From assembly GCA_902812505.1 (NCBI GenBank), contig CADDZQ010000009.1:1-34375 (forward strand): a stretch of 34,375 bases of DNA, written 5' to 3'. Shown in pieces: positions 23,195 to 31,359 of the stretch. Position 1 is the stretch's first letter. Each line of letters begins with the position of its first letter. The translations under genes and the position numbers were made by a program. The stretch comes from an archaeon (GTDB lineage Archaea > Thermoproteota > Thermoprotei_A > Marsarchaeales > Marsarchaeaceae). The notes beneath the pieces are model-generated. The model did no database searches. It had not been told where the DNA came from and was given only the letters and a program-made list of their open reading frames with translations.

Positions 23195-23674
23195 ATGCCT
23201 TCTTTCTGTGAAATGTGCGGTAGAATGAGCAATGAGGCCCTAACGCCAATCAATCACTACGGGGAGAAACTTTTTGTCTGCAAGCAGTGCTTGAACAACG
23301 AAAAGAAGAAATATACACAAAAACAAGGAGAACAGTCAACTCTGATTAGGGTGCGTAGTTGGCGGAGCCAGACTATTCGTGAGCCAGACTACGATATCGT
23401 CGATAATTACTTTCAGATAGTGAAGGAGGCGAGAGAGAAGAATGGGGCAACGATACCTGAGCTGGCGTTAAAGATCGGAATTAAAGAAAGTGTGTTACGT
23501 AGAATCGAAGCGGGACGGTTGCAGCCAGATATAGAGACTGCTAGAAAACTAGAGCGATTTCTACACATTACACTTTTAGCCAAGCGTGAAAACACACAAC
23601 TCCTCAAACCGGGGAGCCAGGGTGAATCGGGGTTGGAATTGCGGCATGTCGCAAAACTTAAGGACTTCGATTGA
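23195..23674 (+). CDS. mbf1: Multiprotein bridging factor 1 (archaeal MBF1)
   Basis: MBF1 is a helix-turn-helix protein that in eukaryotes links activators to TBP; the archaeal protein associates with ribosomes in some species. The 159 residues have an N-terminal zinc ribbon (C5, C8, C29, C32), a basic linker and a Cro/C1-type HTH (about 78-130: IVKEAREKNGATIPELALKIGIKESVLRRIEAGRLQPDIETARKLERFL). ATG start. The next gene, Trm56, starts inside its last 30 bases, and TFE overlaps Trm56 in turn, forming a three-gene operon. Confidence 0.93.
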   Translation: MPSFCEMCGRMSNEALTPINHYGEKLFVCKQCLNNEKKKYTQKQGEQSTLIRVRSWRSQTIREPDYDIVDNYFQIVKEAREKNGATIPELALKIGIKESVLRRIEAGRLQPDIETARKLERFLHITLLAKRENTQLLKPGSQGESGLELRHVAKLKDFD

Positions 23675-24272
23675 AGAAAACCTAGCCAAATTAACCGACT
23701 TACTTAAAAGCTCAGAAATAGTAGTTCTAAGGCTAAATCATCGCCCAAGAGACTTCCGGGTAACCACGCACGCATGTCTCACCGCGAGAGCGTTTGGAGC
23801 CAACGGCGTAATAATCGCGGATACGGAGGCAAAGGGAATAATAGAAAAGATTGACAGCCTAAATATTGCGTGGGGAGGAGGATTCTGGGTTAGAGATTCC
23901 GTAGCCGCAGATCGCGTGATAAACGTGTGGCGGTCTCTAGGTGGCGTAATTATCAATCTTTCGATGTATGGGGAGGACATAAGGAACGTTTTAAGCGACC
24001 TTTACTTTCTACGTCATGTTCGACTTAAACCTTTTTTAGTCATGGTTGGATCTTCTAAGGTGCCCGCCAAAATGTACACCATAGCCGACTACAATATCTC
24101 GATAACCAATCAGCCCCACTCAGAAGTGGCCGCCCTAGCGATATTTTTGGATAAAATCCATGGCGGAAACTGGCCTCGATATACGGAAGGAATAGTTAGA
24201 ATGAACCCAAGCTTAAAAGGTAAGGGAAGAATATCTATTATAGGGACCGTGGGCTCGGATGAGGAAACTTAG
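23646..24272 (+). CDS. trm56: tRNA (cytidine-56 2'-O)-methyltransferase Trm56
   Basis: This SPOUT enzyme methylates C56 of the T loop, an archaea-specific modification (COG1303). Motifs are VVLRLNHRPRDFRVTTHACLTARAFGA near the N-terminus and the knotted region LKPFLVMVGSSKVPAKMYTIADYNISITNQPHSEVAALAIFLD. An ORF start at 23586 lies deep inside mbf1 and is unlikely. I chose the ATG at 23646, giving 208 residues with about 25 before the conserved core. The overlap with TFE at the 3' end is 14 nt. Trm56 next to TFE is a recurring archaeal arrangement. Confidence 0.93.
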   Translation: MSQNLRTSIEENLAKLTDLLKSSEIVVLRLNHRPRDFRVTTHACLTARAFGANGVIIADTEAKGIIEKIDSLNIAWGGGFWVRDSVAADRVINVWRSLGGVIINLSMYGEDIRNVLSDLYFLRHVRLKPFLVMVGSSKVPAKMYTIADYNISITNQPHSEVAALAIFLDKIHGGNWPRYTEGIVRMNPSLKGKGRISIIGTVGSDEET

Positions 24273-24801
24273 TAAATTTGATATGAAGCTTTTAGCTGTC
24301 GCTTACAAACTTACAGGGCCTGAAGGTTATGCAGTACTTGAATATATAGCTAAAAATGGTGAAACAACAGATGATACTTTAAGTAGAGTTTTTAGGGTTA
24401 AACCGAACGTTATAAGACAAATAATATACAACCTTGATAAACACAAACTTGTTATATTTAGAAAGGACATCGATAAAAAAACGAATTGGGTAACGTTTTA
24501 CTGGAAGATAAATCGAGATTTCTTTAACACGTATATTGACTTTAAGCGAAATAACATTATCGAGAAAATTAGGAAACGTTATGACTATGAAAAGAATCAA
24601 AACTTTTTTGTTTGCACGCAAAAATGCAGGAGGTATACTTTCGACGAAGCAATGGAACAAGATTTTAAATGCGCTAACTGTGGCCAAGTTTTAAGTATGG
24701 AAGACAATTCGCATCTAGTTAAATTTTTAGAGAGGAAACTAACAGCTATAATTAACACTCAGAAGCAAAGCTCCCTAACTCACCGAAAATCAACCCGTTA
24801 A
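24259..24801 (+). CDS. tfe: Transcription factor E alpha subunit (TFE)
   Basis: TFE stabilises the open complex of archaeal RNA polymerase. The 180 residues comprise an N-terminal winged helix (about 10-90: GYAVLEYIAKNGETTDDTLSRVF, IRQIIYNLDKHKLV), a basic helical linker (about 92-115), and a zinc ribbon with C119, C123, C138 and C141. The first Cys pair is spaced CxxxC, not the common CxxC. Last gene of the mbf1/trm56/tfe operon. Its last 50 bases overlap the convergent phosphoesterase gene. Confidence 0.93.
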   Translation: MRKLSKFDMKLLAVAYKLTGPEGYAVLEYIAKNGETTDDTLSRVFRVKPNVIRQIIYNLDKHKLVIFRKDIDKKTNWVTFYWKINRDFFNTYIDFKRNNIIEKIRKRYDYEKNQNFFVCTQKCRRYTFDEAMEQDFKCANCGQVLSMEDNSHLVKFLERKLTAIINTQKQSSLTHRKSTR

Positions 24802-25456
24802 CACCCACAACAACACTTTCCCACTCGTTTGGGTTGAAATTTAGTCTATTGATTAATTTAGGCTGTTTGAGAGAGCCTCCGCCGACAAATCTGTTAAAGG
24901 GAGGCATTATAATTACTTTGCTTAAACGGTCTTTCTTGACACCTTTTTTATATGTCAAAAAGACCCAAGCGAATACTTTTGAACTACCCGGTAAGCACAC
25001 TGAAGGATGAAGGTGGCCGAGCACAAGCACGCTTGGCTTTGGCTTAACTGCATGACCATGCTGTACGTTAATAGTTACTCCATCTTCCACAAAACTATGG
25101 GAAGGAACAACACGGAAACCCACATAGTTAGCAATTAAACCATCATGGTTGCCCTTAACCAAGATAACATCATCGAAAAGTTTGTCTGTGAGCTTCTCAA
25201 ACCTTCTTATCAACTCCAGTTCGTATTGATTTGGTTTCCCAATTGACTCTTTAAAATCACCATTAATGACTAAGCGTCTGGCTTCAACTTTATTAGCAAG
25301 CATCATTAAATCTTTCATACACGCTTGAAATACTGACTCAGCTATTCCCGTATTTGACGCCACAATACCCAACCCTAAATGCAACTCGGCGATGATAAGA
25401 CTCTTATTCGATGTAAAATATAGAGCGGGTGGATTTATATGTGCAGTTAGCACCAT
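24752..25456 (-). CDS. COG1407 calcineurin-like phosphoesterase
   Basis: This metallophosphoesterase belongs to a family often found beside Lhr-type helicases, implying DNA or RNA repair work; the substrate is unknown. Metal-site motifs are AELHLG (23-28), NGDFKESIG (65-73), KGNHDG and GHLHPS. In most members the first is ADLHLG, so Glu24 here replaces a metal-binding Asp. Length, 234 residues, is normal. The ATG lies 15 nt from the divergent SWIM gene, so the two share a promoter region. Confidence 0.88.
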   Translation of the reverse strand: MVLTAHINPPALYFTSNKSLIIAELHLGLGIVASNTGIAESVFQACMKDLMMLANKVEARRLVINGDFKESIGKPNQYELELIRRFEKLTDKLFDDVILVKGNHDGLIANYVGFRVVPSHSFVEDGVTINVQHGHAVKPKPSVLVLGHLHPSVCLPGSSKVFAWVFLTYKKGVKKDRLSKVIIMPPFNRFVGGGSLKQPKLINRLNFNPNEWESVVVGVNGLIFGELGSFASEC

Positions 25457-25471
25457 CGCTATCAGTGATTT

Positions 25472-25792
25472 ATGGGGTACAAAGATTTAGAGTCTACAAC
25501 CAAAAACATATTGGAAAGTATTCCAACATATGCTATAGAGCGGGGCAAGGATTCACTAAAAAAATTCGCAAAGGAAAAAACCCAGTCAGTATTAGAAGTT
25601 CTTCATAACGCAGAATTTATAGTTGAGAAAAATCGCGTCATTGTTGCCACATGTAAGAAAAGTTACACTATTTATGGTTTTTATTACTGCTCATGTAGCG
25701 ACTTTTATATGAAAAATTTTGTGCATCAAAAAAATGAACCCTGCAAACATTTGTTCGCGTTCATGTATTATATAGCAATCAATGCGCATTAG
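25472..25792 (+). CDS. Small SWIM zinc-finger protein
   Basis: A 106-residue protein with a C-terminal SWIM motif, C73-x-C75 then C91-x-H93 (CSCSDF ... CKH). SWIM domains bind DNA or proteins; small archaeal and eukaryotic SWIM proteins act with recombinases (for example the Shu-complex member Sws1). The N-terminal half (about 1-45) is helical and charged. ATG start. Location between a COG1407 phosphoesterase and an Lhr helicase suggests a repair-linked group, which is inference. The 3' end overlaps a possible small minus-strand gene by 4 nt. Confidence 0.85.
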   Translation: MGYKDLESTTKNILESIPTYAIERGKDSLKKFAKEKTQSVLEVLHNAEFIVEKNRVIVATCKKSYTIYGFYYCSCSDFYMKNFVHQKNEPCKHLFAFMYYIAINAH

Positions 25793-25923
25793 GCAACCTC
25801 TTCTTTTCCTGATTGGAGCATGGCTAACGCTACTACAGCGATAAAAACAAATAACGAAAGGATAAGTCCCACATATGATAAAAGCGTAAAGTTAAACATG
25901 AGACTAAAAGCCAGGGGAAACAT
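25789..25923 (-). CDS. Possible small single-span membrane protein, 44 residues
   Basis: On the minus strand between the SWIM and Lhr genes, an ATG at 25923 opens a 44-codon frame ending TAA at 25789. The product starts MFPLAFSLMFNFT, then has one uninterrupted hydrophobic span (about residues 13-36, LLSYVGLILSLFVFIAVVAL) and ends with a charged QSGKEEVA tail. It fills almost the whole intergenic gap. An AGGT lies about 6 nt before the ATG. I do not recognise the family. It could be chance, but composition is what a real small membrane protein would show. Confidence 0.45.
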   Translation of the reverse strand: MFPLAFSLMFNFTLLSYVGLILSLFVFIAVVALAMLQSGKEEVA

Positions 25924-25943
25924 ATTAAACCTAAGCAGGACTA

Positions 25944-28649
25944 ATGAATGACTTGAGATCTAAAAAGGTATTAGAGGTAGTTGCTCAGAAGTTTCCAGAA
26001 CTAACGAGTATACAGTCAGCATCCTTTGAACCAATATTTCAGGGTTTTAGTGCCGTAATTTGTAGCGAGACTGGCTCCGGTAAAACCGAAGCCGCTCTTC
26101 TCCCCCTCTTTACCAAATTAATTGAAAATCCGCAAGAAAGCATTGGGAAGACTAAAATAATTTATATCACACCATTAAAGGCCCTTAATAGGGACATAGA
26201 AGAAAGAATCTATTGGCTCGCAGAAAAACTCGGATTAAGTATTGGGCTACGACATGGGGACACTCCTCCTAAGGTTCGTTCACATTTAAGGCACAACCCG
26301 CCTAATCTACTTATCACGACCCCTGAATCCTTCCAAGCTCTAATAAGTGAGGGACAAAGCCTTTCATCCTTAATGAAAGTAGACCATATAGTGATTGATG
26401 AGGCAAATGAACTGGTACAGTCCAAGAGAGGCACCCAACTAATTCTAGGCCTTGCGAGATTTAAGACGTATTTAGAGCGCGATATTCAAGTTATTTGTTT
26501 ATCGGCCACAGTAAAAAGCGGGAAAATGATTCGCGATTTTTTCATCGGGGAAAAAGGGAAGGTGATCTACTTAGAATCACAAAGGAAATATAACATTAGT
26601 ATAGATACTATAAACGATTATAATAAAGTTGATTCCTTAAGAGATAAGATAATGAATAATGTTCAGGGGAAAACTATAATCTTTGTTAACACCAGACACC
26701 TAAGTGAGTCTCTAGCAAAAACACTTGAAGCTGAAAAAGATGATTTCGATGTGCACCACAGCTCACTTTCTCTAGCTAAAAGGCTGGAGGTGGAAAAGAA
26801 CCTTAAAAAAGACAAACTAACAGCTGTAGTGGCCACATCTTCATTAGAATTGGGAATGGATATAGGTCAACTTGATAAAGTCATCCAAGTGGGTTCGCCT
26901 AGAACAGTAGAAACATTAGCCCAGCGTATGGGTAGATCAGGACACAAAATCGGTTCCATATCAACAGGCACAATTATAGCTTTTAACCCATTTGATCTCT
27001 TAGAATGCATAGCGTGCACATACCTATTAAAATGTAAATGGTTGGAGAAACCCAGCGTTTTCATGAAACCACTAGACGTTCTAGCAAATCAAATAGTCGC
27101 ACATCTGTTAGTTAAAAAGACATCCACTAAGGGTGACCTATTAAAACTCTTTAGATCAACGTATCCATACCGCGAATTATCAGAAAACGAATTTGAATCC
27201 GTTATCGATTTCTTAAGTCACAATAAACAGATAAGGGCAAGCAACGGGATTATTTCTATTGGCCCAAAAGCGAAGTCCTACTTTTATGCTAATCTTAGCA
27301 CGATAATTTCTCTTCAACAGTATGTTGTTAGAGACATTGTCTCACGACGGAACATAGGCATACTCGACGGAGCCTTCGTGGAAAGATTTTGCGACACCAA
27401 CGTCAAGATTGTTCTCGGTAAGGCCGCCTGGGAAATAGTGTCGATCGACTATGGATCTAAAACAATTAATGTTAGGCAAACCAGCCCAAGTAACGCTACG
27501 ATACCAACGTGGAGTGGGGACACGCTACCTGTCGATTCATACGTCTCACAACGGGTGGTTGATCTGTTACAAGCAAAACGTGAAAAAATTTTTAGATCCG
27601 TGACGCTTAGCGAACAAGCAAAACAAGTCCTACTCAGTATTCCACGTATAAGATTAATACACAATTCAATCACAATAGTACCAACAGACATTTCGAACAC
27701 TACCGTAATAATTTCACCACTTGGAACAAAAGGAAACAGGGCTTTGGCCATCCTAGTGGAAGAGCTATTATGGGAAAGTGGAATAACCTGTAGGGTTTAT
27801 TCGTCGTCTTTGGGTGTGGCTGTAGAAGGACTAAAAATAAGACCTGAAAATCTTTACGACATATTGATGAGTCTAAACACCAGTGAGGTTGAGGAAGTTA
27901 TAATCAAAGGATCGAGTAGATTCGGAAAATTCACAGACAGGTTTTTTAGCGTCGCAAGGAGGTTTGGGGTCGACGTCGACTCAATGATAGAGCGCTACGG
28001 TGCAAGAAGAACACATCTAATGCTATTATCAACTGTCATCGCAAAAGAAGGTTTAAACGAAATATTCACTGACCTACTAAATCTTCAAGGCATAAAAGCT
28101 ATACTATCCACAAAGAGAGTGTATCTATCACACGATAAAGAAATGAAAATACTAGCCGAAATATTTCTAAAAAGCTTTTTAACACCATTAGCAAAACCCG
28201 ATGAAAACACAGATTTGTCTGATATCGTTAAAACAAGGATTCAAAATAAGACATACTTCAGCGTTTGTCTAAGCTGCTTTAAATATGAATCGCTGATAAA
28301 AGTCCGTGAACTTCAAGAAGGGTTCAAATGCCCCATTTGCGGGTCCAGATACATAGGCTTTGTTGCCCCCTATTCTACCGAGATAAAACAGGCGCTTAGA
28401 AATCTGAGAAACAACGTTAAACCACGTGACAAAGAAATTGAGAAGGTGCAGAACGAGCTTGTTGAAAGCGCCAACCTATTCCTCGACTACGGTAGATTAG
28501 GTATTATTGTTCTAAGTGGTTACGGAGTTGGGCCGAGGACAGCTAAAAATATATTAAGGCTCAGAATACTCGATGAACGTCAACTATATATGGAAATACT
28601 CAAAGCAGAGCAAGAATATATTAGGACAAGGGAGTTTTGGGGTGAATAA
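25944..28649 (+). CDS. Lhr-type superfamily 2 DNA/RNA helicase
   Basis: A 901-residue ATP-dependent helicase of COG1201. Domain order: RecA1 with Walker A SETGSGKT (41-48), TPLKALNRD, TTPESF and motif II DEAN (152-155); motif III LSATV; RecA2 with TIIFVNTRHLSE, TSSLELGMDIG and the motif VI block QRMGRSGHK; winged helix; and a C-terminal Lhr core with a zinc site CxxC ... CPIC (about 773-798) followed by a helix-hairpin-helix-like GYGVGPRTAKNIL near 852-864. Motif II is usually DE(I/A)H; here Asn replaces His. The C-terminal zinc and hairpin suit archaeal aLhr2 forms. It heads an operon with Elf1 and GGGP synthase. Confidence 0.92.
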   Translation: MNDLRSKKVLEVVAQKFPELTSIQSASFEPIFQGFSAVICSETGSGKTEAALLPLFTKLIENPQESIGKTKIIYITPLKALNRDIEERIYWLAEKLGLSIGLRHGDTPPKVRSHLRHNPPNLLITTPESFQALISEGQSLSSLMKVDHIVIDEANELVQSKRGTQLILGLARFKTYLERDIQVICLSATVKSGKMIRDFFIGEKGKVIYLESQRKYNISIDTINDYNKVDSLRDKIMNNVQGKTIIFVNTRHLSESLAKTLEAEKDDFDVHHSSLSLAKRLEVEKNLKKDKLTAVVATSSLELGMDIGQLDKVIQVGSPRTVETLAQRMGRSGHKIGSISTGTIIAFNPFDLLECIACTYLLKCKWLEKPSVFMKPLDVLANQIVAHLLVKKTSTKGDLLKLFRSTYPYRELSENEFESVIDFLSHNKQIRASNGIISIGPKAKSYFYANLSTIISLQQYVVRDIVSRRNIGILDGAFVERFCDTNVKIVLGKAAWEIVSIDYGSKTINVRQTSPSNATIPTWSGDTLPVDSYVSQRVVDLLQAKREKIFRSVTLSEQAKQVLLSIPRIRLIHNSITIVPTDISNTTVIISPLGTKGNRALAILVEELLWESGITCRVYSSSLGVAVEGLKIRPENLYDILMSLNTSEVEEVIIKGSSRFGKFTDRFFSVARRFGVDVDSMIERYGARRTHLMLLSTVIAKEGLNEIFTDLLNLQGIKAILSTKRVYLSHDKEMKILAEIFLKSFLTPLAKPDENTDLSDIVKTRIQNKTYFSVCLSCFKYESLIKVRELQEGFKCPICGSRYIGFVAPYSTEIKQALRNLRNNVKPRDKEIEKVQNELVESANLFLDYGRLGIIVLSGYGVGPRTAKNILRLRILDERQLYMEILKAEQEYIRTREFWGE

Positions 28650-28654
28650 TAGGT

Positions 28655-28897
28655 ATGGGTGGAAGAAGGAGAAAACGCAAGATTGTACTTAAAACCAAAA
28701 GAACCCCACCAAAGGTTTTCCGGTGCCCAATATGCGAAGGGTTCCCGTTAAGGCTGGATGTTGAAAAAGATGGGGCAGTAACCGCTAAATGTGCCTATTG
28801 TGGGTTGACTAAAAGCTTTTCAGTTGCAGCTGGATCCGAACCTATCGATGCTTACTACGCCCTCTTGTCAATGCTGGGGGGGGAGAATCTTGGCTAA
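28655..28897 (+). CDS. Elf1-like transcription elongation factor
   Basis: The 80-residue protein has a basic N-terminus (GGRRRKRKIVLKTKR) and a C2-C2 zinc ribbon (C24, C27, C46, C49), the domain order of eukaryotic Elf1/ELOF1, which binds elongating RNA polymerase II. The archaeal function is inferred. The ATG is 5 nt after the Lhr stop. The GGGP synthase start lies within its last 8 bases. A similar order of zinc ribbon and basic tail can also occur in small ribosomal proteins, but none fits as well. Confidence 0.83.
   Translation: MGGRRRKRKIVLKTKRTPPKVFRCPICEGFPLRLDVEKDGAVTAKCAYCGLTKSFSVAAGSEPIDAYYALLSMLGGENLG
28877..28884 (+). promoter_or_regulatory. Shine-Dalgarno site of GGGP synthase
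   Basis: A G-run ending GGGGA, 6 nt or so before the TTG at 28890, supports that start rather than the upstream ATG at 28824, which would read through 22 non-conserved residues inside Elf1. Confidence 0.6.
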
Positions 28898-29642
28898 CGT
28901 GCTAAATACGCTTATTGAAAGACGTAAAAACAAAGTTTTAATGTTCGCTTTGCTAGACCCAGATAAGTTTTCACCCGATAAAGCGAAGCAGTTAGCCTCA
29001 AGAAAGGAGATGGGATTTTTCGACGCCTTTCTGGTCGGTGGAAGCACAACGATTTGGCAGGATAGGGTTGACTCAATTGTAAGAACGCTTAAAGAGAATA
29101 CCGATAAACCTGTGATTATTTTCCCAAGCAGCATAAGTAATTTGAGCCCTTACGCTGACGCGGTGCTTTTTCTAAGCTTACTCAACTCTTCAAGCACTTT
29201 CTATGTAATTGATCAGCAGTTTCAAGCAGCCCCAATAATTAGGAAAATGGGTCTAGAAGCGATTTCGACAGCGTATATCATCATGGGTGATGGGGGTACT
29301 GCTGGTTACGTTGGCCACGCAAGACCGATCCCGTACGATAAACCAGAACTGGTTGAGGCATATGCACTCGCAGCTGAGTATTTGGGCTTTAAGCTCATAT
29401 ATCTAGAAGGCGGATCAGGGGTAAGGACGCCTATTCGATTAGAAATCATTAAACGAGTGAAGAAGATAACTCATGTGCCATTAATCGTAGGAGGAGGTAT
29501 CAGGGATTGGAAGTATATTAAGAGCCTTGAGGAGTGTGGGGCGGACGGTGTCGTAATCGGCAATCTTTTGGAGAATGAAAACGAATTCGAGAACTTTATC
29601 AGTCAAAGCCCACGCGAGCGATCAGAGATTAAACCCTTTTAA
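28890..29642 (+). CDS. Geranylgeranylglyceryl phosphate synthase (GGGPS)
   Basis: GGGPS joins geranylgeranyl diphosphate to glycerol-1-phosphate, the first ether bond of archaeal lipids. The 250-residue TIM barrel shows FALLDPDKF (19-27), GGSTT, VLFLSLLNSSS, the substrate-phosphate loop YLEGGSGVRTP, and IVGGGIRDW with ADGVVIGN. The true start is the TTG at 28890 (MANVLNTLIERR), which has a Shine-Dalgarno and overlaps the Elf1 gene by 8 nt. The glycerol-1-phosphate it uses comes from the enzyme at 9814-10866. Convergent with the zinc-ribbon gene, overlapping by 4 nt. Confidence 0.95.
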   Translation: MANVLNTLIERRKNKVLMFALLDPDKFSPDKAKQLASRKEMGFFDAFLVGGSTTIWQDRVDSIVRTLKENTDKPVIIFPSSISNLSPYADAVLFLSLLNSSSTFYVIDQQFQAAPIIRKMGLEAISTAYIIMGDGGTAGYVGHARPIPYDKPELVEAYALAAEYLGFKLIYLEGGSGVRTPIRLEIIKRVKKITHVPLIVGGGIRDWKYIKSLEECGADGVVIGNLLENENEFENFISQSPRERSEIKPF

Positions 29643-29833
29643 GGTCCCTCAAAGCCACAGTTAGGGCATCTATACAGTGTACCAGTCTTCCTACACCTCG
29701 AACATCTCCAGATAATGACTGTGTTACATTTGGGGCAGAAAAATTTTGTGCCCTTCTCGCTTGGGATAATAGGTGTGCGACACGAGGTGCAGAGTGGGAG
29801 AGCTATATTAAGCGTGTTTACGCTTTCAACCAT
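29639..29833 (-). CDS. Small archaeal zinc-ribbon protein (COG2888-like)
   Basis: A 64-residue protein with four CxxC pairs (C15/C18, C33/C36, C44/C47, C56/C59) and the family end CPNCGFEGP. The block FFCPKCNTVIIWRCSRC matches the family of small archaeal zinc proteins, usually next to elongation factor 1-beta. No EF1-beta gene is next to it here. Nucleic-acid binding is likely but unproven. ATG start. TATA-like ATTGAATAG lies about 20 bases upstream. Confidence 0.85.
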   Translation of the reverse strand: MVESVNTLNIALPLCTSCRTPIIPSEKGTKFFCPKCNTVIIWRCSRCRKTGTLYRCPNCGFEGP

Positions 29834-29854
29834 AGTAAACTATTCAATATACTG

Positions 29855-30955
29855 TTATAAAAACCCTTCAAATGAACTACGAAGGTATAATGGTATGAGC
29901 TTGAGTGCGGCGCCAACATGGTCATCGAAATCAGCCTGTTTTAAACTGTTACCTAGACCTTGAGTTTTAAGTAGCCTAGTAAGAAGTATTTTGTTAATAC
30001 CGTGTGGATTAAAAAGGATACCCCTAAGTATTTGAGCTTCAAATAGTCTAAACCGGGATTTGCGTAGCCACATTCGGTATTTTTCTAACCCTAGCCCGCC
30101 AAGACGCACGTCCTCAACTAAATTCTTTACACCCAGCACACCAAGGTCAAGACCGCCTCCAGTAAGGGGCTTAACTAGACCTGCCTCATCACCTATCGGG
30201 ACATAATTGGAACCACCAGTGTTTGGGATAAACTCCTTTGCTCCAACTACAACCAAACCGCCGAAGTAAGTCTTAACTTTATAATTTTCACCTAAAAAGG
30301 TTTGCCCCAACTTGATTAAAGACCACCTTAAATTTTTGTTCGCGGAAGCAACGCCGACCTTTGCCAATGTACCATCCCCATATGGGGCCACCCAGCCAAA
30401 AAAATCTGCAAAGAAACGCGAAAAGGCTACATATAAAGATCCTTGCTCGAGACTCTTAGGGGATAAAACATACGCTTGGAGGCCGGTTATTACTTTAAGG
30501 TTCGGATTAGCTCTTGGTCCGCGGGCTCCAATGATCAAATCCGGTTTAAATATCCGATTTCCGAACTTGACGGCATATGAATCACCCGCTTTAACTATCT
30601 TGGCGGGTTTACCGAGTATAATCTGTGCTCCTGCACAAGACGCGTAGTCGCTTAACACGCGCTCATAAAGCGGCCTATCAATCATCACCGCCTTGATGCT
30701 TCCCGTGTCAACATGGTGTATCTCATTACCCAACTCAAGAGAAACGTACCCACCCGTGTACTTTGCCAATATTATACTTTTAAGGTCACTGTATCCAACA
30801 AGACTGACAAAATTCTCCCTAACGATGCCTGTACAATGCTCAGGAAACCCCACCCTCGAGTGTTCCTCAATCACTGTAACATTGAAACCCGCCTCAGAAA
30901 GTTTAGCGGCGGCCAGCAAACCAGATGGACCACCACCCACAACAAAAATATTCAT
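29855..30955 (-). CDS. Geranylgeranyl reductase family flavoprotein
   Basis: These FAD enzymes saturate the geranylgeranyl chains of archaeal lipids (digeranylgeranylglycerophospholipid reductase). The 366 residues begin with the dinucleotide loop VVGGGPSGLLAAAKLSEAGF (5-24), then VIEEHSRVGFPEHCTG, the PxxYxWxFP-like region reduced here to FFGWVAPYGDGTLAKVGV, and the FAD-binding GDEAGLVKPLTGGGLDLGV. It is somewhat shorter than many members (about 390-450). The exact substrate is not decided by sequence. ATG start. Divergent from Pth2. Confidence 0.9.
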   Translation of the reverse strand: MNIFVVGGGPSGLLAAAKLSEAGFNVTVIEEHSRVGFPEHCTGIVRENFVSLVGYSDLKSIILAKYTGGYVSLELGNEIHHVDTGSIKAVMIDRPLYERVLSDYASCAGAQIILGKPAKIVKAGDSYAVKFGNRIFKPDLIIGARGPRANPNLKVITGLQAYVLSPKSLEQGSLYVAFSRFFADFFGWVAPYGDGTLAKVGVASANKNLRWSLIKLGQTFLGENYKVKTYFGGLVVVGAKEFIPNTGGSNYVPIGDEAGLVKPLTGGGLDLGVLGVKNLVEDVRLGGLGLEKYRMWLRKSRFRLFEAQILRGILFNPHGINKILLTRLLKTQGLGNSLKQADFDDHVGAALKLIPLYLRSSFEGFL

Positions 30956-30996
30956 CTCAAAATAACTTAAATCTCACACAACTATAATTGTTTCGA

Positions 30997-31359
30997 ATGG
31001 GTGCAGAAGAATACAAACAAGTGATGGTTGTAAGACGCGATTTACATATGGGTTGCGGTAAGATAGCTGTTCAGGTTGCACATGCCTCCATTGGTGCATA
31101 TGAAGCATGTAAGATACAAAAACCAGAGTGGGTAAAAAACTGGATAGAGAGCGGTTGGAAAAAGATAGCTGTTAAAGTAAACAGCGAAGAGGAGTTAAAG
31201 GGACTCATGACTATGGCAGAGAGGCTATCAATACCATATAGCCCAGTTCTAGATGCTGGGTTAACTCAAGTTTCAGCCGGCACACTTACCTGCGTGGGTT
31301 TTGGACCTGCCCCGGCGGCTATTATCGACCGGTTAACGGGGGACTTAAAACTCTTATGA
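30997..31359 (+). CDS. pth2: Peptidyl-tRNA hydrolase, archaeal type (Pth2)
   Basis: Pth2 frees tRNA from prematurely released peptidyl-tRNA. The 120 residues show KQVMVVRRDLHMGCGKIAVQVAHAS near the N-terminus, with the essential Lys and His, and the C-terminal ALTQVSAGT-like strand (AGLTQVSAGTLTCVGFGPAP). I prefer the ATG at 30997 over a TTG at 30988, since the region upstream has no Shine-Dalgarno and the core begins a few residues on. Its stop overlaps the truD start (ATGA), a pairing seen in many archaea. Confidence 0.95.
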   Translation: MGAEEYKQVMVVRRDLHMGCGKIAVQVAHASIGAYEACKIQKPEWVKNWIESGWKKIAVKVNSEEELKGLMTMAERLSIPYSPVLDAGLTQVSAGTLTCVGFGPAPAAIIDRLTGDLKLL

